A stretch of 64,000 nucleotides of DNA, taken from the NCBI GenBank assembly GCA_019118745.1, contig DWYJ01000017.1:46613-110612 (forward strand), given 5' to 3'. The notes under the pieces are model-generated. The model searched no databases. It saw only the letters and a program-made list of their open reading frames with translations, and was not told the DNA's origin. The position numbers and the translations under genes were made by a program. Positions 49,278-58,465 of the stretch are shown here, piece after piece (the first letter of the stretch is position 1; the number at the start of each line of letters is the position of its first letter). The DNA is from Candidatus Desulfovibrio gallistercoris. Its GTDB lineage: Bacteria > Desulfobacterota > Desulfovibrionia > Desulfovibrionales > Desulfovibrionaceae.

Positions 49278-49987
49278 GGCAATCCATCACTTTTCCAATG
49301 TTCCGCCACTTCCGCGTGGCGGATGCGCAGCAGTTCGTCCACGGCGCGGGGAATCAGAAAATCCACATTCTGTCGTCTGAGCCAGCGCTCCCGGATGCGG
49401 GATGCGCTCACCGCCAGCCACGGCAGGGGCAGGTAGTGGGCCAGTCCGCCGCCGGCCAGAGCCAGGCACCGGCTGCCCGGCAGCTCGGGCGCAACGTCGC
49501 GGGTGCCCGGCCAGAGGCGGTGTGCCGCCTGCACGAACGGCTCTTCCGTCTGCTCGCCGCGCGCCACGACGATGAACTGGCAGAGCCGCGGCAATTCGAG
49601 GCCCCGGTGCCAAGTATGCAGGAGCGCAAAATCCGGCGTCCCGATGACGAAATACAGTTCGCGGCCCGGCAGTTTCTCCCGATAGCGGGACAGGGTATCC
49701 CAGGTGTAGGAATATCCCTGGCGCTCCCCCTCCTCTTCGCTGACGCTGATGCCGGGCAGTCCGCGCACGGCGGCGCGCGTCATCTCCGCGCGCAGGGCAA
49801 AGGGGAGCAGGCTGTCCGCCCGTTTGTGCGGCGGATTGCCGCACGGCACGAGCACCAGCGAATCCACCAGCGTGCCGAGGGCTTCGCGCACTTCGATGGC
49901 AAGGCGCAGATGCCCTATGTGCGGCGGATTGAAACTGCCGCCCAGCAGCGCGCGTCCCGGCGGACGCTGTTCCGGGCTGTCCAGCAT
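49271..49987 (-). CDS. nadD: Nicotinate-nucleotide adenylyltransferase
   Basis: Adenylates nicotinate mononucleotide in NAD synthesis. 238 residues with GGSFNPPHIGHLRLA (the T/HxGH motif), VPCGNPPHK, FVIGTPDFALLHTWH and the C-terminal VSASRIRERW that matches the ISSTxIR motif. It follows proA by one base on the same strand, an order seen in many relatives. Confidence 0.94.
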   Translation of the reverse strand: MLDSPEQRPPGRALLGGSFNPPHIGHLRLAIEVREALGTLVDSLVLVPCGNPPHKRADSLLPFALRAEMTRAAVRGLPGISVSEEEGERQGYSYTWDTLSRYREKLPGRELYFVIGTPDFALLHTWHRGLELPRLCQFIVVARGEQTEEPFVQAAHRLWPGTRDVAPELPGSRCLALAGGGLAHYLPLPWLAVSASRIRERWLRRQNVDFLIPRAVDELLRIRHAEVAEHWKSDGLPC

Positions 49988-49988
49988 G

Positions 49989-51254
49989 CTATGCGCGTAC
50001 CTGTCCCTGCCCCAGCACCATGAATTTGGTCGTCGTCAGCTCCTGCACGCCCATGGGGCCGTAAGCGTGCAGCTTGGACGTGGAAATGCCGATCTCCGCC
50101 CCCAGTCCCAGTTGGCCGCCGTCGTTGAAGCGTGTCGAAGCATTGACGCCGACCATGGACGCGTCGGCCTCCCGCACGAAGCGCATGGCGTGGGCGTGAT
50201 CGTTGGTGCAGATCACTTCCGTATGCTGCGAGCCGTAGCGGGCGATATGGTCAAGGGCCGCATCCAGCGAGTCCACCACCCGTACCGCCAGCACCAGCGC
50301 ATGGAATTCCTGTCCCAGATCCTCTTCCCGCTGGGGGACCGCCGTGGGCCCGAGCAGGGGGAGGGACTGCGCGCAGGCGCGGAACTCCACGCCCGCACCG
50401 CCCAGACGCCGGGCGATGCGCGGCAGGAAGGCCGCCGCCACATCCTTGTGGACCAGCAGGCATTCCAGCGCATTGCAGACGCCGGGCCGCTGGACCTTGC
50501 CGTTGAAGACGATCTCTTCCGCCGCGTCGAGGTCCGCCGAAGCATCGACAAAAACATGGCACACGCCCTTGAAGTGCTTGAGCACGGGCATGGTGGCGGC
50601 CTCGGTGACGGCGCGGACCAGATTTTCCCCGCCGCGCGGGATCATGACGTCGATATAGCGGTCAAGTTTGCACAGCGCGGTCACGGCGGCATGATCCGTA
50701 CTGGTGACGAGCTGGGCGGCATCCGGCGGCAATCCGGCTTTCGTCAAAGCTTCCTGCAATATTTGCGCCAATGCCGTGTTGGACTGGATGGCCTCGCTGC
50801 CTCCCCGCAGGATGACGGCATTGCCCGCCTTGAGGCAGAGGATGGCCGCGTCGATGGTGACATTGGGCCGGGCCTCGTAGATCATGGCGATGACGCCCAG
50901 GGGCACGCGCATCTTGCCGACCAGCAGGCCGTTGGGCCGCTGCCACTGGCTGTCCAGCGCGCCCACGGGGTCCGGCATGGCGGCCACATGGCGGCAGGCG
51001 CGCGCCATGTCCGCAAGGATGGCGGGCGTCAGCGTCAGCCGGTCCAGGCGGGGGGCGTCAAGGCCTCTGGCGCGGGCCGCTTCCACGTCACGGGCATTGA
51101 CGGCCAGCAGCTCGTCCGCCCGCTCTTCCAGCAGGCGGGCCAGTTCTTCCAGCGCGGCCGTCTTGGCCGCCGGGGCGGCGCTGCCCACCACACGCGAGGC
51201 CGCACGGGCCCGTTCGCCCAGCCGGGCCATCTCTTCCGCAAGCGTCATCGGCAT
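49989..51254 (-). CDS. proA: Gamma-glutamyl phosphate reductase
   Basis: Second step of proline synthesis. 421 residues of the aldehyde dehydrogenase fold: PLGVIAMIYEARPNVTID, GNAVILRGGSEAIQSN, IPRGGENLVRAV, and the catalytic Cys in RPGVCNALECLLVH; C-terminal GISTSKLHAYGPMGVQELTT. Length is normal. proB is not in the window. Confidence 0.95.
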   Translation of the reverse strand: MPMTLAEEMARLGERARAASRVVGSAAPAAKTAALEELARLLEERADELLAVNARDVEAARARGLDAPRLDRLTLTPAILADMARACRHVAAMPDPVGALDSQWQRPNGLLVGKMRVPLGVIAMIYEARPNVTIDAAILCLKAGNAVILRGGSEAIQSNTALAQILQEALTKAGLPPDAAQLVTSTDHAAVTALCKLDRYIDVMIPRGGENLVRAVTEAATMPVLKHFKGVCHVFVDASADLDAAEEIVFNGKVQRPGVCNALECLLVHKDVAAAFLPRIARRLGGAGVEFRACAQSLPLLGPTAVPQREEDLGQEFHALVLAVRVVDSLDAALDHIARYGSQHTEVICTNDHAHAMRFVREADASMVGVNASTRFNDGGQLGLGAEIGISTSKLHAYGPMGVQELTTTKFMVLGQGQVRA

Positions 51255-51435
51255 CTCCCTTGCATTCGGTAACGGATGAATTCCTTGATTATACGCACTG
51301 CGCGGGCCAAGGGCAAGCCATTGCCCATGCGCAAATTATTTTGACAGGTCAGGGCTTGTGACCTATCTTTACTTCCTTGGCGTCCGCTCCGCAGGAGCAC
51401 GACACGCCTGTATTTTGCGCCAAAGGAGCCCGTTG

Positions 51436-52164
51436 ATGCAACCTACCCCTTCCACGCCCGGTTCGACGCCTTCCTCGACCCTGCTTACCGACCTGCGCGC
51501 CGAAGTCGGCGCCGAAAGCGCGCCGCTTTTGCAGTTCATCCTGCGGCATGCCGGCCTGATCGCCTGCGGCGTCGGGCTGTTCGTGCTCGTGCTGGTGGGA
51601 GCGGGCATCTGGAGCTGGCGCAGTGACGTCGCCAAAGAAGAGGCGCAGGCCGAGCTTGCGCGCCTTTCTCTTACTCTTAAAGGAGAAGAGCGCACCAAGG
51701 CCCTGGGCGAACTGGCCGCCAGGGTCCCCTCGGACATGCGTTTCGCCGTGCTGTCCGCGCAGGCGCAGAGCGCCGCGGAATCGCAGGACTGGGCCCAGGC
51801 GGCGCGCATCTACGGCGAGGCCGCCCGTCTGGACAGCGAAGGCAGCCTGGGGCTGGCCGCTCTGTTCGCCCAGTGCGGGGCCCTCATGAACGCCGGTACG
51901 CCCGAAAGCGCGTCCGAAGCGCTGGCCGTGCTCCAGGCCCTGACCGGCCGGGTGGGCGCTGCGGAGAAGGACGTCCTCCTGCGCATGCAGGCGGAAGCCG
52001 CCCAGGCTGCCGGCCGTACCGATGTGGCCGCGGCCGCTTTCGATGAGTTGGCCAAGAGCGGGGACAAGGACGACCAGGCCTATTACCGCTACCGTGCCGC
52101 CGCGCTGCGCGGTACGGATGCCGCCGCCCCGGAAGCGCCGGCGGACAAGAAGCAGGATTCCTGA
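51436..52164 (+). CDS. Membrane-anchored TPR-like protein (YfgM-like)
   Basis: 242 residues from MQPTPS with AAAGGAG seven bases before the ATG. One membrane helix (LIACGVGLFVLVLVGAGIW) near residues 40-60 precedes a periplasmic Ala-rich helical region of TPR-like pairs (WAQAARIYGEAARLD, SASEALAVLQAL, DVAAAAFDELAK). The form resembles YfgM/ancillary SecYEG proteins, but assignment is by architecture only. An open frame upstream to 51358 has no ribosome site. Confidence 0.75.
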   Translation: MQPTPSTPGSTPSSTLLTDLRAEVGAESAPLLQFILRHAGLIACGVGLFVLVLVGAGIWSWRSDVAKEEAQAELARLSLTLKGEERTKALGELAARVPSDMRFAVLSAQAQSAAESQDWAQAARIYGEAARLDSEGSLGLAALFAQCGALMNAGTPESASEALAVLQALTGRVGAAEKDVLLRMQAEAAQAAGRTDVAAAAFDELAKSGDKDDQAYYRYRAAALRGTDAAAPEAPADKKQDS

Positions 52165-52356
52165 GTGCGCCGCCCGTGAGAACGGGAAGCCTTCGCAGGC
52201 GATGCGCCGGGCGATCGCCGGCAACGCTGCGACGGCATGCCGCAAGGCCGGTCCCCCGGCGGGGACGCCCTGCGGAAAGCCTGCTCCACGGCGGGCAGGG
52301 CGGCGCGTCCCGGCCCCGGATGCATCCATTTCCGACATCATCTTCAAGGAGAGGCC

Positions 52357-54213
52357 ATGAGCAAAAATCCCTTGCTGGACGGGTGCCGCGGCGAGCGGCA
52401 TTTGTTGCTTGGCAATGAGGCCATTGTCCGCGGCGCGCTGGAAGCCGGCGTGCACATGATTTCCTGCTATCCGGGCACGCCCTCGTCCGAAGTGCCGGAC
52501 ACCTTCCGCCGCCTCGGCGGCGAGGGGCGCTACCGCCTGGAATATTCCGTCAATGAGAAGGTCGCCTTCGAGGTGGCCGCCGGCAGTGCCCTGGCAGGGG
52601 CCATGAGCCTTGTCACCATGAAGCATGTGGGGCTCAACGTGGCGGCGGACCCCCTGTTCACCGCCGCCTATACCGGCATGCCCGGCGGGCTGGTGGTGCT
52701 GAGCGCCGACGACCCCGGCTGTCATTCCAGCCAGAACGAGCAGGATAACCGCGCCTATGCCCGCGCCGCCATGCTGCCCTGTCTGGAGCCGGTCTCCGCG
52801 CAGGAAGCGCACGACATGACCCGCGAGGCCTTCCGGCTGGCGCGGGAGCTGCAGCAGCCCGTCCTCCTGCGCACGACGACCCGCGTGAACCATATGCGCG
52901 GCCCGGTGGAGTTCGACGATCTGCCCGCGGCGCAGCCGCTGGTGCCCTTCGAGCGCGATCCGGGGCGCTTCGTGCCCGTCCCTGCCGTGGCCCGCAAGCG
53001 GCATGCCGCCGTGCTGGACATTCTGGAAAAGGCCCGCGCCCTTGCCGAAAGCAGCCGCTTCAATATCGAACGCGCCAGCAACGCGAGCACGCGTCTGGGG
53101 ATCATCGCCAGCGGCGTGGCGCGCAACTATCTTGCCGACGCCCTGACGGCCGGCGGCTGGGACGACAAGGTGCGGGTGCTGGAGCTCGGCATGACCTGGC
53201 CCCTGCCGGAAAAGCGTCTCGTGGCCTTCCTGGAGCAGTGCGACCGCGTGCTCGTGCTGGAAGAAGGGCCCGCCCTGCTGGAGCGCGACGTGCGCGCCCT
53301 TGCCCAGCGTGAAGGCTGCAAGGCCCGGCTGGAAGGCAAGACGGACGGCTTCACCGAACTGGGCGAGCTCTCCACCACGCTCGTGCTGCGGCGTCTGGCG
53401 GAATTCCTTGATTGCCCCTGTCCGGTCAAGGGCGGCAACGCGCAGGCCCTGGATCTGCCCGGCCGTCCGCCGAACCTCTGCGCGGGCTGCTCGCACCGGG
53501 CGGTCTTCCATGCCGTGCGGCAGCTCTTCGGTGACGACGCCTATTATTCCAGCGACATCGGTTGTTACACCCTCGGCATGCTGCCGCCGCTCAAGTGCGC
53601 GGACTTCCTCGTCTGCATGGGCTCTTCCATCTCGGCGGGCAGCGGTTTCGCCAGGGCCTCCGGCAAGACGGTGGTGGCCTTCATCGGCGACTCCACTTTC
53701 TTCCATTCCGGCATGACCGGCCTGGCCAACGCGGTCTTCAACCGGCACGACATCATCGTGGTCATCCTCGACAACGGCACTACCGCCATGACCGGTCATC
53801 AGCCCAATCCGGGCATGGTGCAGGAGATGCTGGGCGAGGGCGCGGCCCATCTGGACATCGAGTCCATCGTGCGCGGCATGGGCGTGGCCTGCTGCCGCAA
53901 GGTCAGGGCCTTCAACCTCAAGGCCGTCACTTCGGCGCTGGAAGAGATGCGTGCGCAGAAGGGCGTGCGGGTACTCATCGCCGAGGAGCCTTGCGCCCTC
54001 TATGCCCGCCGTCAGCTCAAGAAGACGCAGCCGCAGGTGGCGGTGGTGAAGGAGCAGGGCCCGGATGCCGTGCACTGCCTGGAAACGCTGGCCTGTCCCG
54101 CCTTCTACCGGGATGGCGAGGCGCTCGCCGTCGATGAAAGTCTCTGTTCGGGCTGCATGGTCTGCCTGCAGGTCGGTCCCAAGTCCTTCAAGGCCAGACG
54201 CCGCGACGTTTAG
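52357..54213 (+). CDS. iorA: Indolepyruvate:ferredoxin oxidoreductase, alpha subunit
   Basis: Oxidatively decarboxylates aryl pyruvates to aryl acetyl-CoA with ferredoxin. 618 residues: SCYPGTPSSEVPDTF, VTMKHVGLNVAADP, CAGCSHRAVFHAVRQ and the ThDP motif IGDSTFFHSGMTGLAN...NGTTAMTGHQPNPG. The usual C-terminal ferredoxin domain is reduced to CSGCMVCLQVGP, where the fourth Cys of the first cluster is replaced and the second cluster is missing. AAGGAG precedes the ATG. iorB follows by 31 bases. Confidence 0.93.
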   Translation: MSKNPLLDGCRGERHLLLGNEAIVRGALEAGVHMISCYPGTPSSEVPDTFRRLGGEGRYRLEYSVNEKVAFEVAAGSALAGAMSLVTMKHVGLNVAADPLFTAAYTGMPGGLVVLSADDPGCHSSQNEQDNRAYARAAMLPCLEPVSAQEAHDMTREAFRLARELQQPVLLRTTTRVNHMRGPVEFDDLPAAQPLVPFERDPGRFVPVPAVARKRHAAVLDILEKARALAESSRFNIERASNASTRLGIIASGVARNYLADALTAGGWDDKVRVLELGMTWPLPEKRLVAFLEQCDRVLVLEEGPALLERDVRALAQREGCKARLEGKTDGFTELGELSTTLVLRRLAEFLDCPCPVKGGNAQALDLPGRPPNLCAGCSHRAVFHAVRQLFGDDAYYSSDIGCYTLGMLPPLKCADFLVCMGSSISAGSGFARASGKTVVAFIGDSTFFHSGMTGLANAVFNRHDIIVVILDNGTTAMTGHQPNPGMVQEMLGEGAAHLDIESIVRGMGVACCRKVRAFNLKAVTSALEEMRAQKGVRVLIAEEPCALYARRQLKKTQPQVAVVKEQGPDAVHCLETLACPAFYRDGEALAVDESLCSGCMVCLQVGPKSFKARRRDV

Positions 54214-54244
54214 CCCTGTGCCGTTGTCCAACACGAGGTTTCCC

Positions 54245-54850
54245 ATGACTACAGACAAGCAGAAAAGAATGCGCATCTACTTTACCGGTGTGGGCGGACA
54301 GGGAACGCTGACGGCCACGACCCTGCTGGCCCGGACGGCCATGGACGCCGGTCTTGACGTCGTGGCCGGCGAGGTGCACGGCATGGCCCAGCGCGGCGGC
54401 GTGGTGGAGTCCGTGCTTTTGCTCGGCGGCTGGCGCTCCCCCAAGCTGGACCTTGGCGAGGCCGATGTGCTGCTGGGTTTCGAACCGCTGGAGACCCTGC
54501 GCGGCCTGCCCTACCTGCGGGCCGGAGGGGCCGTCTTTTCCAGCGCCGACCCGCTGCCGCCCCTGAGCGTCTCGCTGGGCGGGGCCAGCTATCCCGCGCT
54601 GGAAGAGGTGGAGGCCCAGACGCGTCGCGTGGCCGGTCAGTGCCATTTCGTGCCCTGCCGCGAGCTGGGGCTCAAGGCCGGTTCCGCGCAGGCGGGCAAT
54701 ACGGTGCTGCTCAGCGTGGCCTGCGCATCCGGCATCCTGCCTTTCGGGGTGGATGCGCTGGAGGCGGCCATCAGCAAATACCTGCCGGCCAAGTTGCAGG
54801 CCGCCAACCTGAAAGCCCTGGAACTGGGCATGGCGGCGCTGCGCATCTAG
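54245..54850 (+). CDS. iorB: Indolepyruvate:ferredoxin oxidoreductase, beta subunit
   Basis: 201 residues of the gamma/beta pyruvate-ferredoxin oxidoreductase fold: FTGVGGQGTLTATTLLART, EVHGMAQRGGVVESVLLLG and NTVLLSVACASGILPF. GAGGT lies five bases before the ATG. The TAG stop is the beginning of a repeat copy, as in the gene ending at 36357. Works with IorA in amino acid breakdown. Confidence 0.93.
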   Translation: MTTDKQKRMRIYFTGVGGQGTLTATTLLARTAMDAGLDVVAGEVHGMAQRGGVVESVLLLGGWRSPKLDLGEADVLLGFEPLETLRGLPYLRAGGAVFSSADPLPPLSVSLGGASYPALEEVEAQTRRVAGQCHFVPCRELGLKAGSAQAGNTVLLSVACASGILPFGVDALEAAISKYLPAKLQAANLKALELGMAALRI

Positions 54851-54935
54851 AGCAATTTCAGCGTGAACTGCTGTGCGCTTCAAGCCATACGGCCTGCCGT
54901 TTCGCGTGTTGCCTTTATCAACGGCATAGTGCTCT
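54848..54935 (+). repeat. MITE-like dispersed repeat, internally deleted copy (R7)
   Basis: 88 bp from TAGAGCAATTTCAGCGTGAA to GCATAGTGCTCT. Termini and the CCATACGGCCTGCCGTTTCGCG segment match the copy at 37448; the GGAAAAGCGCGG core is missing. Its first TAG is the stop codon of iorB. Confidence 0.6.
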
Positions 54936-55001
54936 CGTGTAGGCATCTGACGCGACCATATCGAGGCGTCCGGCGGCAGTCAGTACCGTGCGGTGCCGGG
55001 T

Positions 55002-55046
55002 AAAAATAAGGAGGGCCTCCCCACTGGGGAGGCCCTCCTTATTTTT
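55002..55046. terminator. Bidirectional terminator between iorB and the AGCS symporter
   Basis: AAAAATAAGGAGGGCCTCCC and GGGGAGGCCCTCCTTATTTTT form a 20-bp stem with a 4-base loop, flanked by A and T runs on both sides. The two genes converge here. Confidence 0.93.
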
Positions 55047-55080
55047 GGGCATGCCGTTAGGTGCTGTGCCGGCCGGCGGC

Positions 55081-56448
55081 TCACTCCAGCTCGGGATAGC
55101 GCTTGATGAAGCGGTTCTCGTAGTCGTCCAGCGACTTGGAGACGATCTTGGCCAGGCCGATGAGGGCCACGAGGTTGGGCAGCACCATGAGGCCGTTGAA
55201 CAGGTCGGCCAGTTCCCAGACCAGCGTGACCTTGAGCGTCGCGCCGAGCACGATGAAGCTCATGACCACCAGGCGGTACGGCGTCAGCGCCTTGCGTCCG
55301 AACAGGTACTTGATGTTCTGTTCACCAAAGAAGTACCAGCCGATGATGGTGGAGAAGGCAAAGAAAAAGAGGATGATAGCCACATAGGCGTTGCCGAGGC
55401 CGCCCAGGGCGGAGCTGAAGGCCCGCTGGGTCAGCACCACGCCGGTCACGTTGCCGCCCATGACGCCGGTGGACAGCACCACAAAGGCGGACAGCGAGCA
55501 GATGATGACCGTGATGAACACGCCCATGATGGCGGCAAAGCCCTGCATGACCGGATGGAGCACCTTGCTCACGGCATGGGCATGCGGGGTGGAGCCCATG
55601 CCCGCCTCATTGGAGAAGAGCCCGCGGGCTATGCCGTAGCGCATGGCCTCCTGCACGGTGGCGCCCGCCACGCCGCCCACAGCGGCCTCGGCCGAAAAGG
55701 CATAGTGGAAGATGTCCTTGAGGCACTGGAGGAAGGCCTCGCCGTGCGTGGCCAGGATATAGATGCCGCCCACCAGATAGAGGGCGGCCATGACCGGCAC
55801 GAGCTTTTCCGTCACGGCGGCCAGCCGTCCGATGCCGCCAAAGAAGACGATGCCGGCCAGCACCGCCACCACGACGCCCACCACGGGCGCGGGCACGGCA
55901 AAGGCCGTCACGAAGGCGTCCGCGATGGAATTGGACTGCACCATGTTCCCCACACAGCCCAGCGCGATGATGATGGCCACGGCAAAGAAGGTGGCCAGCG
56001 TCTTGCTGCCGATGCCCTTGCGGATGTAGTAGGCGGGCCCGCCCACCACATGGCCGGCTTCGTCACGGTCCTTGAAGGTGATGGCAAGGATGGCCTCGGC
56101 GAAGATGGTGGCCATGCCGAAAAAGGCCGCGATCCACATCCAGAAGATGGCGCCGGGCCCGCCGGTCACCAGGGCGGTGGCCATACCGACCATGTTGCCG
56201 GTGCCGACCTGAGCGGCAACGGCCGTGGCCAGCGCCTGGAAGGAGCTCATGCCCTGACCGGAGGCCTTTTCGCCGCGCAGGGAGAAGCCCCCGCAGACAT
56301 GCCGGACGCAGGCGCCGAATTTGCGTACCTGCACGGCCCTCAGGCGCAGGGTATAGTAGAGTCCGGTGCCGCAGAGCAGAGGGATGAGGCAGTACGGCCC
56401 CCAGAGGAAGGAGTTGATGGCCTGGACCAGCTGGGTGAGTGCATCCAT
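55081..56448 (-). CDS. AGCS-family sodium:alanine/glycine symporter
   Basis: 455 residues with about ten to eleven membrane helices. AGCS motifs: FQALATAVAAQVGTGNMVGMA, GGPGAIFWMWIAAFFGMAT, GLFSNEAGMGSTPHAHAVS and GWYFFGEQNIKYLFG. Takes up alanine or glycine with Na+. The start at MDALTQ gives the family length; the ribosome site is weak. Convergent with iorB. Confidence 0.93.
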   Translation of the reverse strand: MDALTQLVQAINSFLWGPYCLIPLLCGTGLYYTLRLRAVQVRKFGACVRHVCGGFSLRGEKASGQGMSSFQALATAVAAQVGTGNMVGMATALVTGGPGAIFWMWIAAFFGMATIFAEAILAITFKDRDEAGHVVGGPAYYIRKGIGSKTLATFFAVAIIIALGCVGNMVQSNSIADAFVTAFAVPAPVVGVVVAVLAGIVFFGGIGRLAAVTEKLVPVMAALYLVGGIYILATHGEAFLQCLKDIFHYAFSAEAAVGGVAGATVQEAMRYGIARGLFSNEAGMGSTPHAHAVSKVLHPVMQGFAAIMGVFITVIICSLSAFVVLSTGVMGGNVTGVVLTQRAFSSALGGLGNAYVAIILFFFAFSTIIGWYFFGEQNIKYLFGRKALTPYRLVVMSFIVLGATLKVTLVWELADLFNGLMVLPNLVALIGLAKIVSKSLDDYENRFIKRYPELE

Positions 56449-56724
56449 ATGATTCTCGCAGAAGGGCAGCGGCGGAGTGCCGTTCCCGTTGAGGGTTGAC
56501 GACAGGGCCCGCTGGCGGCGCAAACGGCCCCGCCAGCGGGCGGTGCACATTATGTAGCGCAAGGCGTCCGCGCTGAAAAGATGCCGGAGGACGTTTCCTG
56601 TGCCGGGCGGCAGGGCGACCGGACCTTGGCCCGCTTTTTGCTATCCCCCTCCCGATAGTGTTGTCCGTTCGTCGGGGCCATGCCGCCGCGGCGGGCAGCA
56701 GGAGACGTCAACCAAGGAGTTGTC

Positions 56725-57519
56725 ATGCAAGATGCAATGTTTAGCAGCCTTTTCGGGGCGCTGACCACCGAGCACCGCATGAGTTTCATCGCCAATAATT
56801 TGGCGAATGTGAATACTTCGGGCTACAAGCAGACCAAACTGGCGTTCAAGGATACCATGGCGTCCTTCGCGCACGATGAGATCCGCGAACCGCTCATGAA
56901 CCTGAAGAGCGACCCCCTCTTCCCCGAACCCAAAAACATGGTCCGCCCGCGTATCGCCGTGTCGAAGATCGACTTTACGCAAGGTTCCATGCGCTTCACC
57001 GGGGACCCGCTCGATCTGGGCATAGCGGGGGAGAACGCCTTTTTCCGCGTGGCGACGCCTAATGGCAACAATTTGACGCGCAGCGGGCATTTCGTCCTGT
57101 CCGGCGACGGGACGATCATGACGCCGCAGGGCTGGCCGTTGCAGGGGGTGGGAGGCAACATCGTCATCCCCGAAGGGACGCGCAATATCGCCATCGCCAG
57201 CGACGGCACCGTCTCCGCAGACGGCGAAGCCGTCGGGCAGATAGCCCTGGTGCAGGTGGACAATCCCCAGAACCTCCAGAAGCTGGGGAGAAACCTCTAT
57301 CAGCCTGTGGAAAACGTGCAGGTGCAGGAGATGGATGCCTACGCCCAGGGCGCTACGGTGGAGCAGGGCTACATCGAGGCCGCCAACGTGGATGTGGTCA
57401 CCGAGATGGTGAACATGATCGAAGTGCAGCGGCAGTTCGAAGCGTACCAGAAGGTCATGCAGTCCACGGATTCCCTGGACAGGCAGGCCTACCAGCAGGT
57501 GGGCAAGCGTAACGGCTAG
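56725..57519 (+). CDS. flgF: Flagellar basal-body rod protein FlgF
   Basis: 264 residues. N-terminal rod signature (MSFIANNLANVNTSGYKQTK) and C-terminal QGYIEAANVDVVTEMVNMIE; the middle has LGIAGENAFFRVATPNGN. Proximal rod component, exported by the flagellar apparatus. AAGGAG lies five bases before the ATG. First gene of flgF-flgG-flgA-flgH. Confidence 0.94.
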   Translation: MQDAMFSSLFGALTTEHRMSFIANNLANVNTSGYKQTKLAFKDTMASFAHDEIREPLMNLKSDPLFPEPKNMVRPRIAVSKIDFTQGSMRFTGDPLDLGIAGENAFFRVATPNGNNLTRSGHFVLSGDGTIMTPQGWPLQGVGGNIVIPEGTRNIAIASDGTVSADGEAVGQIALVQVDNPQNLQKLGRNLYQPVENVQVQEMDAYAQGATVEQGYIEAANVDVVTEMVNMIEVQRQFEAYQKVMQSTDSLDRQAYQQVGKRNG

Positions 57520-57665
57520 TCCCGGATACGGCTGACGGCACGCCGTCCTGACGGGGCGGCAGGCCGCCCGCGGAGGCTCTTCCCGCCGGGGAGGGCTCGC
57601 GGCGTGCGGTCAGGCGCGATGATGAAGACAACAACACGCACGCGTGCGAAAGGAGCGATGGCCTT

Positions 57666-58451
57666 ATGATGCGTTCTTTGTGGACGGGCGCCAGCGGTAT
57701 GGTGGCGCAGCAGCTGAATATCGACGTTATTTCCAACAACCTCGCCAACGTGAACACCACGGGCTTCAAGAAGAGCCGCGCCGAGTTCGAGGATCTCATG
57801 TACCAGAACATGAAGATCGCCGGCTCCATCACGGAAGGTGACAACATCCTGCCCGTGGGCATCCAGGTGGGCATGGGCGTCCGGCCCACGGCGGTGCACA
57901 AGTTCTTCACCCAGGGGGACTTCCAGAACACCGGCAACGCGCTGGACGTGGCCATTGAAGGCGACGGCTTCTTTCAGGTGGATGTCAACGGCGAGCTGAT
58001 GTACACCCGCTCCGGCTCCTTCAAGCTCAATCAGGACGGTACCGTGGTGACGGCCAACGGCTACATCCTGCAGCCGGAATTCGCCGTCCCGGCGGAGACC
58101 AAGAACATCTCCATCTCCGCTTCCGGGCACATCGCGGCCCTGGATGCCGAAGGGCAGGAGATCGCCGCGGCGGAGATCCCGCTCTATACCTTCATCAATC
58201 CGGCGGGTCTGGACGCGCGCGGCCGCAACCTCTACACCCCCACCGAAGCTTCCGGCGACGAAGTGGAAGGCGTGCCCGGCACGGACAACGTCGGTACGCT
58301 GGCGCAGGGCTTCCTGGAAATGTCCAACGTGGAAGTGGTGGACGAAATGGTCAACATGATCGTGGGCCAGCGCGCCTACGAAGTGAACTCCAAGGCCATC
58401 CAGACCTCCGACTCCATGCTGGGGACGGCGGTACAGCTCAAGCGCAGCTAA
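57666..58451 (+). CDS. flgG: Flagellar distal rod protein FlgG
   Basis: 261 residues: MRSLWTGASGMVAQQLNID, VISNNLANVNTTGFKKSRAE, VAIEGDGFFQV and the C-terminal GFLEMSNVEVVDEMVNMIVG. Length matches FlgG. It follows flgF by 146 bases. The rod runs through the L and P rings, whose genes partly follow. Confidence 0.95.
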   Translation: MMRSLWTGASGMVAQQLNIDVISNNLANVNTTGFKKSRAEFEDLMYQNMKIAGSITEGDNILPVGIQVGMGVRPTAVHKFFTQGDFQNTGNALDVAIEGDGFFQVDVNGELMYTRSGSFKLNQDGTVVTANGYILQPEFAVPAETKNISISASGHIAALDAEGQEIAAAEIPLYTFINPAGLDARGRNLYTPTEASGDEVEGVPGTDNVGTLAQGFLEMSNVEVVDEMVNMIVGQRAYEVNSKAIQTSDSMLGTAVQLKRS

Positions 58452-58465
58452 GGTTTTTGGGGAGT

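Noticed and set aside
51349..54276. 975-codon minus-strand open frame across the TPR-like gene and iorA
   Set aside because: Antisense to iorA, whose ThDP motifs are unambiguous; no domain in the translation.
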